Below, in pieces: positions 22,016 to 34,486 of a stretch of DNA of 64,000 nucleotides (its first letter is position 1; each line of letters starts with the position of its first letter). Position numbers and translations under genes: made by a program. The notes beneath the pieces were generated by a model. The model was given only the letters and a program-made list of their open reading frames with translations, did no database searches and was not told the DNA's origin. Source of the DNA: Coenobita brevimanus (Eukaryota; Arthropoda; Malacostraca; Decapoda; Coenobitidae); NCBI GenBank assembly GCA_032717465.1, contig CM064666.1, forward strand, positions 5,825,028-5,889,027, written 5' to 3'.

Positions 22016-22019
<4 letters not shown>
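21332..22019. other. Non-coding stretch containing repeat E4
   Basis: Short GACA/CAGA-rich tracts occur near 21515-21545. Apart from E4 at 21776-21885 nothing is recognised. Confidence 0.5.
21776..21885 (+). repeat. Dispersed repeat E, copy E4 (diverged)
   Basis: Keeps GGCTATATGACTACCA, CTTACGAGAAAC and TTGTCATTCAGTGTGGAGTC in the order of E1-E3. Confidence 0.6.

Positions 22020-22062
<43 letters not shown>
22020..22062. repeat. (GT)n microsatellite
   Basis: About 21 GT units. Confidence 0.97.
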
Positions 22063-22065
<3 letters not shown>

Positions 22066-22984
22066 ATAAAATAACTCAGATCTAACCTGGTTTAACCAAT
22101 TTGGTGGATGTGTTCAGATCAGCCAGTGTTATGCCTTTTGCTTTTTAGAACAAAGGCCAAAGGTCAAGGCACCATGGGAGGGTCAACTTAAACCATTTTT
22201 ATCCGATTCAAAATAAACTTTGTCGAAAGGTTCAGGTTAACACATGGATAGAAAGTTTCGATTTTGAGAATACACTGTCAAAGGCCAAGGACACAAGGAA
22301 AGGTGTAATGTCAAGGTCACTAGGTAAAGTCCACTTAACGGCGTTGATTCGTCTTAAAAAAACGCATGGCGGAAGGGTTAATATGCTAGGACAATATTTA
22401 CTGTCGATGGTATGCCAGTTTTGCGTGACCGAGTGATATGTAGGCATAATATAATAGAATACTGTACGGAACTATGTGGCTAGAGGTAACAATGTGTAAA
22501 ACAGGTAATTATGTCTGAGTTCTCCAGGAAGAGTTACAGAACACATTCCCTTGCCTAGACGAACCAGGAATGGCAATTCATATAATGTATATCCGCAACC
22601 TTGTTGTCCCAGACCATACGATGTATCTCAAACTTCCTCGTAGTCCAGACGACCGAGAATTTCATGACGTATCCAAAGACATGGAGTAACCAGCCCTAGT
22701 CAGTTAGTCCACTTGATAGGAAATTTACCAGACATACACGTCCTCCACGCTGTATATAATGTCGGAGAGATTCCCTTTAGATCAGAGAGAAAGGGGACAG
22801 AAGGGCTAGAGAGAAGGTCCGACGCTAGGATCACGCTCCACTAAACTGTAACTCACTTTTTACAACTGTGTGCAAAAATCTTTGTAACCCAAGAGTGCTG
22901 TAACTCACCTCGTTGACACTAGGTCTCACTACTTTATTCTGGCAGAGCTTAACGATCCAAAATCGATTGCTCTATCTCTCTGCA
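22063..22984. other. Unassigned non-coding stretch
   Basis: Has several AAAGGCCAAGG and AAGGTCA-like short repeats at 22145-22330. No ORF with a domain is seen on either strand. Confidence 0.45.
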
Positions 22985-23258
22985 AATACCTAAGACTATG
23001 CTATCGAGACTCATTGCCATTTGGCGACCCTGCCTCCAACTCACGCTTCCTTCTCCCATATATCTCTACTTCATACCCCCTCCATCTCATCTTTGGTCTC
23101 CCTCTCCTCCCCTCCCCTTCCATCTCTCTCATATACACTTTTCTAATCAGTTTCTCCTGTTCCCCTCTATCCACATAGCCAAATCATCTCAGTATATATC
23201 CCTCAACACCCTCATCACATCCACATTAACACCACAACACCCTTTATATAAGATGAAG
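22985..23258 (-). mobile_element. Fragment of an RTE family-A-like LINE, C-terminal region
   Basis: On the minus strand it encodes the RCG-VDV, FGYVDR and RGRPKMRW pieces of the LINE C-terminus, in the order seen at 27640-27800. It is more diverged than A1-A3. Confidence 0.65.
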
Positions 23259-23429
23259 TAATAAAACAAATATATAGGAGAGAAACCAGACGTTTGAACC
23301 TATGATTTTCGCGTCTGTGGGTCTGTAAGCGAAATACAGCATATTCTATAGTCAAATTGTTTTCATCTGAATGAACTAGGCTATTCTCACACTTTTATAC
23401 ATAGCCGTGGTTGCAGAAAATTCAGTGAG

Positions 23430-23612
23430 CTTGAAGTATGGGGTACGAATGAGTGTCCTTGATTACTAGTCAAAATAAATCGACTATATCATTCCCTGGA
23501 CCGTAGCTACGAGGTAGGAATGAGTCTCCTTTGTTACTAGTCAAAACAAACGGACTATACCGTTCCATGAGCCTTAGCTTTCAGGTAAGAATGAGTCTCC
23601 TTGGTTACTAGT
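23430..23612 (+). repeat. Short tandem repeat, about 70-bp unit
   Basis: Two full units and a partial one share GAATGAGTCTCCTT and TTACTAGTCAAAA. A related single unit lies at about 30465-30525. Confidence 0.65.
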
Positions 23613-23761
23613 TTCTCGTAAGCTGAACAGATTTGTCTGGAGGTAGCAAGAATAACGAGGTCTTGGGTAGTAGTAGCTGAGGTGTAAATGTGCAGAATAA
23701 GTCGCTCAGCAAAGGGTGTTAGGGAATTTAAGATGTCAGAGAGGAGGAGGGAAGATTGTTG

Positions 23762-24565
<804 letters not shown>

Positions 24566-24569
24566 CCTA

Positions 24570-24605
<36 letters not shown>

Positions 24606-24606
24606 C
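24566..24606. repeat. (GA)n and G-run
   Basis: About 12 GA units followed by about ten G. It borders the 5' end of the outer family-A LINE. Confidence 0.95.
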
Positions 24607-24621
24607 TGTGTAGACGGCATT

Positions 24622-25151
24622 CTGTAGAAAGGAAGAGAGAGGTGAAAAGATTAGTTAGAGACAGTAAGAAGAGAGTGGATGAGGAATTTGGAAGGAATTA
24701 GAGTGTCAAGTGGAGGGAATGTAAGAAAATGTTCTGGAAAGAGGTGGAGAGAGTAAGACAGGGTAGTAGTGAAGTTACCAAAGGAGTGAAAGATAAAAAA
24801 GGTAGATTACTAGTGGAGAAGGAATAAAAAGTGAGCAGATGGAGAGAACACTATAAGGAATTGTTGAACATAGAGGATGGACGGAATGCAAGTATAAGTG
24901 GCTGGGGAATGGCTGCGAGAAGGAGGGAGGTGAGAAGACAGGAAGAAATCAGTAGGATAGAAGTCCTGGAAGCAATGAAGAAAATCAAATTGGGGAAAGG
25001 CCAAGGAATTGATGGAGTGTGTGGTGAAATGCTAAAGCATAGGGGAGAGATAGTAGTAGAATGGATGTGGAAGATGTGCAGATTGGCCTGGGAGGAAGGT
25101 AGAGTCCCGAAGGATTTTAAGTCAGGTATAATTATTCCCTTGTACAAAGGA
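24622..25151 (+). pseudogene. Outer LINE, left part of polyprotein (linker and RT start)
   Basis: Aligned with A3 at 39470-39995: ends MSRWREHYKELLN, GWGMAARRREVRRQEE, GIDGVCGEML and GIIIPLYKG. The 24831 frame crosses the insertion point by chance and continues into the inner copy's endonuclease (YAPTQDR), so the long ORF is a chimera and not a real product. Confidence 0.85.
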
Positions 25152-27944
25152 TGGAAGAGGAGCGTAAGACAGTATGGATCAGTTGAGTCAAGGATTGTGT
25201 GGGTAAAGTTGAAAGTTGGAATACAAATGTGGGCGATTGTGTGTGTGTATGCACCAACGCAAGATCGTGCTAGAAGAGTGAGAGAAGAGTTCTGGACAAA
25301 TGTGGAAGTGTGCATGGAAAAGTTTGGAAGGAATGGGAGTGTTTATGATTGGTGATATGAATGGTAAAGTTGGGAATGTGAAGGTGGATGGAATAGTTGG
25401 TGAGTGGGGTGTGCCTGCTGAGATAGATGAGAATGGGAGTGCGTTAGTGGACATTTGTGCTGGGAGGGGGTTGATGATAGCCAATACCCTCTTCAGGCAT
25501 AAAATGATCCACAGGTATACATGGCGAGTGATGAGAAGGGTGGGTGGTGAACTGAATGAAAGGAAGGCAATGATTGATTATGTGTGTCTGGATGAAAGGA
25601 TGCGAAGATGTGTATAGGATGCAAGAGTGTATAGAGGTTGGGGGAGTGGACTTTCTGACCACTACTTGGTGGTGGCCAGAATTAGAATGCAAGTAAGATG
25701 GAGGAATAGAAGAAGGGAAAGACGAGAGGAAGGAGTAGTTGCAAGGAGAGTGGAAAGATTACAAGAGGATGAGAAAAAGGCAGTTAAGAGGGAAGTGGAG
25801 GAACGATTGGGCAAATATGAATTGAAGCATATGGGAGACGTGGAAGGTGTGTGCAAGATATTTACAGAAGAAATATGTGCAGCATGTGATGTGGTGTGTG
25901 GAAGGAAGACAAGACGGAGGGGGGTGCAAGGAACAGCGTGGTGGACTGAAGAGGAGAAACAGGCTGTGGCACAAAAGAAGAAAGCATACAATGAATGGAT
26001 GAGAAATAGGGGCGCGGAAGAAGTTGAGAGGCGGAAGAGAGAGTTATATGTGGAAAGAAAGAGAGAGGTGAAAAAGATTAGTAAAAGAGAGTAAGAAGAG
26101 AGTGGATGAGGAATTTGGAAGGAATTTGAGTGTAAAGTGGAGGGACTGTAAGAAAATGTTCTGGAGAGAAGTGAAAAGAGTAAGACAGGGTGGAAGTGAA
26201 GTTAGCAGGGGAGTGAAAGATAAAAATGGTAGATTACTAGTGGAGAAGGGAGAAAAAGTGAGCAGATGGAGAGAACACTTTAAGGAATTGTTGAACGTAG
26301 AGGATGGAAGTAATGCGAGTATAAGTGGCTGGGGAATGGCTGGGAGAAGGAGGGAGGTGAGAAGACAGGAAGAAATCAGTAGGATAGAAGTTGTGGAAGC
26401 AATGAAGAAAGTTAAATCGGGGAAAGCCCCAGGAATTGATGGAGTGTGTAGTGAAATGGTGAAGCATGGGGGAGAGATAGTAGTAGAATGGATGTGGAAG
26501 ATGTGCAGATTGGCCTGGGAGGAAGGTAGAGTCCCGGAGGATTGGAAGTCAGGTACAATTATTCCCTTGTACAAAGGAAAAGGGGAAAAAGACCTGTGTG
26601 GCAATCATAGGGGCATTTGTCTTCTTAGTATAATAGGAAAAGTGTATGGTAGGATACTTATAGACAGAGTTAGAGAAAGAACAGAGAAATTAGTTAGAGA
26701 AGAACAGGGAGGCTTTAGGAAGGGAAGAGGTTGTGTAGATCAGATATTCATTCTTAGATCTTTAGTGGAAAAGTTTCTAGAGAAGGGAAAGAAGTTGTAT
26801 GCGTCTTTCATGGATTTGGAGAAAGCATATGACAGGGTGGATAGACAAGGATTGTGGAAAGTGTTAAGAATATATGGAGTAGATGGGAAGTTGTTGAATG
26901 CTGTGAAGAGTATGTACGATGGTGCGAAGGCTGCAGTGCGTGTGGATGGTGAACTAAGTGAATTTTTCTCTTTGAAAGTTGGTTTGAAACAGGGGTGTGT
27001 CATGTCTCCAAGGTTATTCAATCTGTTCATGGATGGGGTAATAAAAGAGGTACAAGGTAGGGTAGTGGATGTTGGAGTGGCCCTGGTGAGAGAGGAAAGT
27101 GTTTGGAAACTCCCTGTACTGTTGTTTGCAGATGATACTGTGTTGTTCAGTGAAGACGAAGGGGAGCTGCAAGGCTTGGTGGATGAGTTTGGGAGAGTGT
27201 GTAAGAAACGGAATCTAAAGGTGAATGTAGGGAAGAGTAAAGTGATGGTCTTTGAGAGAGGTGAAGATAGTGAATGTACAGCAAGGTTGGATGATGAGGA
27301 ATTGGAAAATGTGAGTACGTTTAAGTACTTGGGTAGTGTGATGAGTAAGGATGGAGGTTTGGAGGGTGAAGTGCTTGAAAGGGTACAGCAGGGAAGAAAG
27401 GTTGCTGGTTCTTTGAAAGCAATGATAAGAAACAGGGAAGTGAGCATGGAAGTGAAAAAGTTACTACTGTACATGACAGTATTGTGATACCAACTCTAAC
27501 GTACGGAAGTGAAGCTTGGACATTGTTGGAAGGACACAAGCCAAGAGTGAGAGCAGTGGAAATGAGTTATTTAAGAGGAGCCTGTGGAGTCACGTGGAGA
27601 GACAAGCTGACGAATGAGGATATAAAGGAGCGTTGTGGTGTGGATGTGGATGTGATAGGAAGCGTTATGAGGAAAACACTGAGGTGGTTTGGCCATGTGG
27701 AGAGGATGGAGGGTGAAAGACTGACGAAGAGAGTGTATGTGAGTGAGGTGGAGGGGGGAAGCGGGAGGGGGAGGCCGAGGATGAGATGGAGGGATGGGGT
27801 GGAGAGGTATATGAGAGAGAGAGGTGTGAGTTGGGAGCAGGGCAGTGAAATGGCGGGGGACAGGGCGACTTGGAGGCGATTTGTTTGTGGCCACCCCAAA
27901 CGGAATTGAAGCGTCTGGCAATAGATAGATAGATAGACAAAGGA
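25144..27944 (+). mobile_element. RTE family-A LINE, inner copy (A2)
   Basis: A 5'-truncated family-A element of about 2.8 kb, starting in the endonuclease and ending GGCGTCTGGCAATAGATAGA. It is bounded by 8-bp target duplications ACAAAGGA. It is in the same orientation as the element it entered. Confidence 0.93.
25159..27909 (+). pseudogene. Endonuclease/reverse transcriptase of inner LINE A2, broken
   Basis: Endonuclease motifs: VCVYAPTQDR (about 25233), IGDMNGKVGN (about 25350), SDHYLV (about 25655). A TAG at 25615-25617 interrupts that frame. A frameshift near 26085 leads to 26102-27487 with the RT: GKAPGIDGVC (about 26417), EEQGGFRKGRGCVDQ (about 26698), FMDLEKAYDRVD (about 26809), KQGCVMSPRLFN (about 26986) and the catalytic FADD (about 27127). 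A small insertion near 27465 shifts to 27484-27909, which has TLTYGSEAWTL, RWFGHVERM and GRGRPRMRWRDGVERYM. With about three breaks it is one of the better-preserved family copies. Confidence 0.9.
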
Positions 27945-29457
27945 AAAGGGAAAAAGAAGTGTGTGGTAATCATAGGGGCATTTGTCTTCTTAGTATAATA
28001 GGAAAAGTGTATAGTTGGATACTTATTGACAGTGTTAGGGAAAGAACAGAGGAATTAGTTGGAGAAGAACATGGAGGTTTTAGGAAGAGGAGAGGTTGTG
28101 TAGATTAGATATTCATTCTTAGATCTTTAGTGGAAAACTTTCTAGAGAAGGGCAAGAAGTTGTATGCGGTTTTCATGGATTTGGAGAAAGCATATAACAG
28201 GGTGGATAGACAAGGATTGTGGAAAGTATTAAGAATATATGGAGTAGATGGGAAGTTGTTGAATGCTGTGAAGAGTATGCATGATGGTGCTAAGGCTGCA
28301 GGGCGTGTGGATGGTGAAGAACAGGGAGGTTTTAGGAAGGGGAGAGGTTGTGTAGATCAGATATTCATTCTTAGATCTTTAGTGGAAAAGTTTCTAGAGA
28401 AGGGCAAGAAGTTGTATGCGGTTTTCATGGATTTGGAGAAAGCATATAACACGGTGGATAGACAAGGATTGTGGAAAGTATTAAGAATGTATGGAGTAGA
28501 TGGGAAGTTGTTGAATGCTGTGAAGAGTATCCATGATGGTGTTAAGGCTGCAGTGCGTGTGGATGGTGAACTGAGTGAATTTTTCTCTCTTAAGGTTGGG
28601 TTGAAACAGGGATGTGTCATGTCTCTATGCTGGTTCAAGCTGTACATGGATGGGGTAATAAAAGAGGTACAAGTTAGGGCACTGGATGTTGGAGTGGCCC
28701 TGGTAAGAGAGGGTAATGTTTGGAAACTCCCTGTACTGTTGTTTGCAGATGATACTGTGTTGTTGAGTGAAGACGAAGGGGAGCTGCAAGGCTTGGTGGA
28801 TGAGTTTGGGAGAATGTGTAAGAAATGGAAACTAAAGGTGAATGCAGGGAAGAGTAAGTTAATGGTCTTTGAGAGAGTGAAGTCAGTGAATGTACAGTGA
28901 GGTTGGATGGTGAGGAATTGGAAAATGTGAGTACGTTTAAGTACTTAGGTAGTGTGATGAGTAAGGATGGAATTTTGGAGGGTGAAGTGCTTGAAAGGGT
29001 ACAACAAGGAAGAAAGGTTGCTTGTTCCTTGAAAGCAGTGATAAGAAACAGGGAAGTGAGCATGGAAGTGAAAAAGTTACAACATGACAGTATTGTGATA
29101 CCAACTCTAACGTATGGAAGCGAAGCTTGGACGTTGTTGGAAGGACACAAGTCAAGAGTGAGAGCAGTGGAAATGAGTTATTTAAGAAGAGCCTGTGGAG
29201 TCACATGGAGAGACAGGCTGACAAATGAGGATATAAAGGAGCGTTGTGGTGTGGATGTGGATGTGATAGGAAGCATTAGGAGGAAGACACTGAGGTTGTT
29301 TGGCCATGTGGAGAGGATAGAGGGTGAAAGACTGACGAAGAGAGTGTATGTGAGTGAGGTGGAGGGGGAGAGAGGGAGGGGGAGGCCGAGGATGAGATGG
29401 AGGGATGGGGTGGAGAGGTATATGAGAGGGGGGGGTGAGTTGGGAGCAGGGCAGTGA
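27945..29457 (+). pseudogene. Outer LINE, right part of polyprotein with duplicated RT motif A
   Basis: Frame 28130-28900 contains two in-frame copies of an 84-codon segment (28064-28315 and 28316-28567), each with GG FRK-RGRGCVDQIF and FMDLEKAYN. After them are LKQGCVMSLCWFK, FADDTVLLSED (about 28742) and KSKLMVFERV. A shift near 28895 leads to 28897-29457 with FKYLGSVMSKDG, TLTYGSEAWTL and GRGRPRMRWRDGVERYM. The motif A Asp codon is followed by N in place of D (KAYN), another sign of decay. Confidence 0.88.
28064..28567 (+). repeat. 252-bp in-frame tandem duplication inside the RT
   Basis: GAAGAACA-GGAGGTTTTAGGAA begins both units, at 28064 and 28316. The copies differ by few bases and the period is 84 codons. 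Other family-A copies have one unit only. Confidence 0.93.
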
Positions 29458-29571
29458 AATGGCGGGGGACAGGGTGACGTGGAGGCGATTTGTTTGTGGC
29501 TACCCCGTACGGGATTGAGGCGTCTGGCAATAGATAGATAGATAGGTGTATTGCTTACTCATCTGCTTCAA

Positions 29572-29572
<1 letters not shown>

Positions 29573-29643
<71 letters not shown>
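29573..29643. repeat. (CA)n microsatellite
   Basis: About 35 CA units shortly after the outer LINE tail. Confidence 0.98.
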
Positions 29644-29646
<3 letters not shown>

Positions 29647-30227
29647 ATAAACATACAACCAACACGCACTCCCACAACAGGAGTCCCCACAAACTGGAAA
29701 AAATGCCACTGCTCGCCAGATGACAATGTAAAATGCGAAAGTGTGGTCAACTTGAATTACCCGCTATTATACAATTTTGGTACTTTACTGAAAATTAGAT
29801 ATTTATTGCATTATCTACATATAATACTGGAGAAAAACGGCTTATTTTCCAAAATATACTAGAAATGGAATGTTGTCATTTGCATCTATCTCATTTTAGG
29901 GAAAGTCTATGTGCTGTTATTATGTTGCCTCTGTATTGATCACTGTCTTGTTTTTAGGTGTTGGATGTACATCAGTAAGGAAAAATGGTTACTTGACATA
30001 ACGAAATTGTATCTTACATAGCAACTAAAGGAAATATGGTACTTAACAAACGAAGATTGTATGAACCCACTGACCTCAATCACATGGAGGGGCCTCGAAC
30101 CTCCTGCATCAATCGCTTTTGTACTTGTTTACTGTATCTAGGCAAGATTAGGGAGATACTGACACGAGCTAATATCTGTTAATTCAAGCATTACACTGAC
30201 CTTGGTAGTGATATGGTGAAGTCGTTG

Positions 30228-30264
<37 letters not shown>

Positions 30265-30925
30265 GCTAAGTGATATAGCTCTTTCACTTTAATTTGGCCT
30301 AGATATTTGTCTTTTTGCATCTAAATTCACGTATACCTTAATAACAGAAAATACAGTACTATGGTCCTACACGCTTTGCATAGCACTTCTTCGTGACTTT
30401 ATTTTGTTTCATTCATCTGACGGAAGTGGTAGAACTTGAATACCTAGCCGTTGTAGCGTGAAATTCAATGACCCTTAGTTACAAGGCAGGACTGAGTCTC
30501 CTTGGTTACTAGTCAAATAAACACTCCAATCTGACTACAACTGGCCATCAATTAAGCTTGAAAGGGATTAGGTAGCTCTGTTTTCTGACTAGAATGAATG
30601 CATATAGTTCTTCTACACTAATATGGCTCATTGTTACTTTTGGCCTATTATTGCACGTAGTTCAATAGCGTCATAAGACAATACTATAGGTCGACATCTC
30701 TTTTATAGCAATTATCCGTGACTAATCAGTGTTTACTCCAACCTCGCCCAGATTTTCCTTTTGCATCTTATTTCACGCACCTCACCAAATAAGACAGTAC
30801 TACAGCTCTACATCTTCTCCATAGTGCTCCTTCGTGACCGTGTTCTAGTGTTATTCTGTTGTTACAATTCTACAGTATATATGAGATGGAGGTATCATAG
30901 TAAAATGAGTGTAGTCAGATTTCCT
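29644..30925. other. Non-coding stretch with microsatellite and dispersed repeat
   Basis: Contains (GA)n at about 30231-30260 and, at about 30440-30540, a GAATTCA/CCTTGGTTACTAGTCAAA block related to 23430-23612. No gene is seen. Confidence 0.5.
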
Positions 30926-30929
30926 TTAA

Positions 30930-30949
30930 CCCTTAACCGCGGGGCGTCA
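30930..30949 (+). repeat. Left terminal inverted repeat of P1
   Basis: CCCTTAACCGCGGGGCGTCA directly after TTAA. It pairs imperfectly with the right end at 35319-35338. Confidence 0.85.
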
Positions 30950-31646
30950 CTTCCGTGACGCTCGGCCACAATGGATCATACCGCGGGGCGTCACTTTTGT
31001 GATTCTGTGTTATTTTGAATTATCCCAGGCTCTCAAGTGGTGGCTTGTATCATCTATCAGTACTGCCAATGTCCAACACTAGTCAGCACTCCAAATCTCA
31101 TCTGTACTCCCATCCATTGTTGACATTTTAGCAATTTTACCCCCTTCATGACTCCCCTCCCTACCTGCCCTCCATTACCCTGTCCTCTCACCTCCCACGC
31201 CACGCTGCGCTACGCAAATTTCCCTCGGATTTTTCCACAGATTTCATCCATTGAAATAGGCCCTATGCCCTATACTTTTACAAAATAATATATACCAAAA
31301 AAAAAAATCAGGTAAGTGATAGTGTTATACACCAGGAATTGGCTAATTATCACCTGACAACACCTCATGTGCATTCATTCGCTACATTACCACGGTAATT
31401 TCCCCTTTGAATTATCCCTTGTAATCGATGTCTGTAATAAAAATATATATCAGAAAGGAAGGGAGAAGCCTAAGTGACATTTACATTCACCTGGAACTAC
31501 CTATTTCTTTATGTATTGCCGAGATTTTCTACCTATAAAAAATTAGCATGTAAGTTAGCAGCAGTCAGCCTAAGTGTCATTGTCAACCCTTCCCTTCTCA
31601 GATAAGCCGCGGCATTTAGTTCCTTGTCCTCTGCTGTAGTGAAACC

Positions 31647-32436
31647 ATGTCGCACTCGCGCCCCGCCATTCCTGCCACTTCTGCGCCCATTGCAAAGGGC
31701 CTCGTGAACTCTACCCCTAAGAAAAGTAGTGAGGGAAGCAGGAAAGGCCTTAGTGACTCTGCAGTGGCACATGAATTTGCAGAATTGTCCATGGTGATGA
31801 TGGACAGTGATTTTGAGGATTCGGGTGAATCGTGTGATGAGCCGGGTGAGGTTATCATGCCAGAAACTGCTACAACGAGTGCTTCAGTGTCGGAAGTAGT
31901 CTCTAGCTCCAAGGGAAAGAAGCCTTTAGTGCAGCAAGGCAAGGAATTTGGGAAGGGAGTGAAAAGGCAGCGTGTTATCCCCAGAACAATGCCCCCACGT
32001 GACCCAGCCCGCCATGAGTCACGAGTGCATTCACCTCCCCGTTCCCCATGCCCCACTTCACTCATTTCTTCATCATCGTCGGCTGAGTTATCTCCGGAGT
32101 CTTCGTCATCGGAGTCACCACCAGCATCAACAGTGAAGGCAGGCCGTAGAGGAAGAGGTAAATCAAGGACAGTGAAAAGTAGTGTAGCTAGTAGGGTAAG
32201 GGCTGCTATTGCTGTACGGCAACCCAGGGTCAGTGCGAGTGACCTTGAACGAGATAAATCTGCCTCACAGCCAACCTCCACCACCACCACCACCACCACC
32301 AGCCCTACACCGCCACGACAGGGAATCCTGGACGCCTTCGCGTGGACGGAAGGGTCAGATTTTGTGCCTGAAAATTTATTAATTTATTATTTGATGAGAG
32401 CTCCTCAGGAGTTCAGCCTGCCTTCACTATGTTAGG
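31647..32436 (+). pseudogene. N-terminal region of the P1 transposase
   Basis: ATG at 31647 opens a frame rich in Ser, Pro, Glu and Asp (MMDSDFEDSGESCDEPG; SSSSSAELSPESSSSE) with basic patches (KKSSEGSRKG; GRRGRGKSR). Such disordered N-termini precede the transposase core in many piggyBac proteins. Near the end it reads TEGSDFVPE; a frameshift at about 32380 moves the conserved FDESSSGVQPA into another frame. The same N-terminus is kept in P2 at 61935-62132 (minus). Confidence 0.75.
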
Positions 32437-33011
32437 ACTCCATATTATAATTACAAATCATAATAGATAAATAGATAGATAGAGAGACAGATAGAAGCAG
32501 GAAGTCAGATGATGAGAAGGTATTGTGTCTGCAAGAATCGAGCAATGCTAAACATGCTTACACACTCTTAACTCAAGGAATGCTTTATAGGCACACGACA
32601 GTGCCTCGTGACCATACACACACATACACACATACTCACACACAGGTTTCTAGAACTTTCCAACCACAGTGTAACACACGTGACACGACCCCTGCTACAC
32701 CAGAATTTAGGAAGAGAGGCAGAAGAAGACAGGCCATAGAACAGGCAGGTAGTAGGGAGAAGGGCTTAGCAACATGGAAGAGAGAGCGAGAGCGAGACAG
32801 GAGGTAGCTAGCGGGACTCTACTTAACTTTACTTGTGTGTGAGAGACTTTGTTAATATTTCCAAGACAAATAAAAATAGTCCCATACTAATCTTTACCTC
32901 TCCTGTCATTGCATGACAGAAAGGGAATCAAGATTATCTACTTACAAAGCTACACACTTATAACAACAGCTCGTCCACAAGTCTAAGATATATATAACTT
33001 CTCTACAAGTT
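32437..33011 (+). other. Interruption between N-terminal and catalytic parts of P1
   Basis: About 575 bp with GATA-rich and (CA)-rich tracts separates FDESSSGVQPA from SFKTTIDENAECVDYL. It could be an intron or an insertion. A GT...AG pair that restores the frame was not established, and no target duplication was found. ORF 32523-32807 here is not recognised. Confidence 0.4.
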
Positions 33012-34486
33012 ACTCCAAAGTCTTTTAAGACAACTATTGACGAAAATGCTGAGTGTGTGGACTACCTTTTGGCCTTCCTAGATGACGAATTCATGCAGCA
33101 CATATGTGATGAGACCAACAGGTATGAATCACAACGTGCTGCAAGTGGTACAGGTGCAGCCAAGATGCAACAGTGGTCCATGCTGGGAGTGGAGGAGCTG
33201 TATCTGTTCTTTGCCCTCATGCTTCTCATGCCACTTTCCAAGAAGCATGAGTTGGAAGAATACTGGTCCATGGACCCCTTACTACCCTCACCCACCTTCA
33301 ATAAGTATATGGCCAGAGATCGCTTCCGGAACATCATGGGAAACCTGCACTTTGCCGACAACGATGTACCTTCCCAAACCGACCCACTCTGGAAGATCCG
33401 GGAGATTCTGAGCAGAATGAAGGATAAGTTTATGTCATTCTTCCACCCCTTTCAGAAGGTTGTCATTGACGAATCCTTGGTTATGTTCAGAGGACGTCTT
33501 CGGTTTGTTCAGTACATTCCAAGCAAACACCATCACTTTGGAATTAAGTTCTTTGTACTGTGCGACAGTAAGACGGGGTACATCCTTGACTTCGTCATAT
33601 ATTCAGCCAGCACTGTCGATATGGATAAAACACACCCCCTTGGCTTCTCAGGCTGTGTAGTGAAAGTGCTCCTAGAAAAGTATTTTGGTGGGAATCATGT
33701 GCTGTATAAAGACAACTACTATACAGCACCAAAACTTGCCAAATACCTTTCTAAGCATGGCATTGGCTCCTGCGGCACTGTCAAAAGTAATCGTGCCCAC
33801 TTCCCCAAATTCCCAGAGGCAGGAACCTCGCAGCGAGGAGACGTGCACCTACGCAAGTCTGAGAAGATGCTGGCAATACGGTGGCATGACAAGAGGGTCG
33901 TGCACATGCTCACCACCGTACATAAGGGGGAGATGACAGACAATGGGAAGGTCGACCGTAGGACAGGCGAACCTGTGATGAAACCTGATGCTGTGTTGGA
34001 CTACAATATCAACATGCGGCTGGTGGACAAGTCCGACATGATGATTGGTGAGATCGACTGCCTCAGGAAGAATACTAGGTGGTACAGGAAAGTTTTTCTG
34101 CATCTCATAGATATGACGATGCTGAACGCCTTCATCCTGTACAAGATGAAGGTCAAGCCACCCAAGTCCTTCTCCCTGAGGTTGTTCGCCAGGACTTGTG
34201 TCCAGCAGCTGCTGGAAAGATATGGTAGGGTGACAGCAGCAACTCCAAGGCGCCATCCAGTAACACTTCCCGACTGACTTGAGCAGAGGGCGTATATGGA
34301 TCGGCACAGACTTGAGCTTATGCCTCCCACAGGGAAAAGGAAGGCTGCGATTTGCAGGTGTCAGGTGTGTGCACATACCACCCACCGCACACCTGAGCAC
34401 AAACGCACCTCTTGGCCGTGCGCTGAGTGCCAGGTTCCCCTCAGTGTTACCTGCTTCTTCGATTACCACAGCCAGAAGCAGTTCTA
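33012..34486 (+). pseudogene. piggyBac transposase catalytic domain plus C-terminal Cys-rich domain (one stop)
   Basis: This would cut and paste the element at TTAA sites. The frame is open upstream of the GTG at 33057 and runs to TGA at 34275-34277. Counting from 33057, the catalytic acids are D138 (VVIDES), D219 (YKDNYYT) and D324/D327 (RLVDKSD), in the spacing expected of the family. After the TGA the same frame continues to 34486 with RCQVCAHTTHR, CAEC and CFFDYH, the Cys/His-rich domain that binds the ends in piggyBac proteins. A single base change therefore separates core and zinc domain. Whether a truncated protein is made is unknown. Confidence 0.88.

Larger units (their letters stand above)
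24622..29545 (+). mobile_element. RTE family-A LINE, outer copy, split by another family-A LINE
   Basis: The left part (24622-25151) carries linker and RT start and stops at TTGTACAAAGGA. The right part (from 27945) resumes at exactly the next bases of the same gene and runs to the C-terminus and (TAGA)n tail (about 29531-29545). Between them is the inner copy. The repeated ACAAAGGA at 25144-25151 and 27937-27944 is its target duplication. Confidence 0.92.

Noticed and set aside
32523..32807. Extra coding exon of P1
   Set aside because: The frame is built from CA-rich and Arg/Glu-rich simple sequence and matches no part of a transposase I know.
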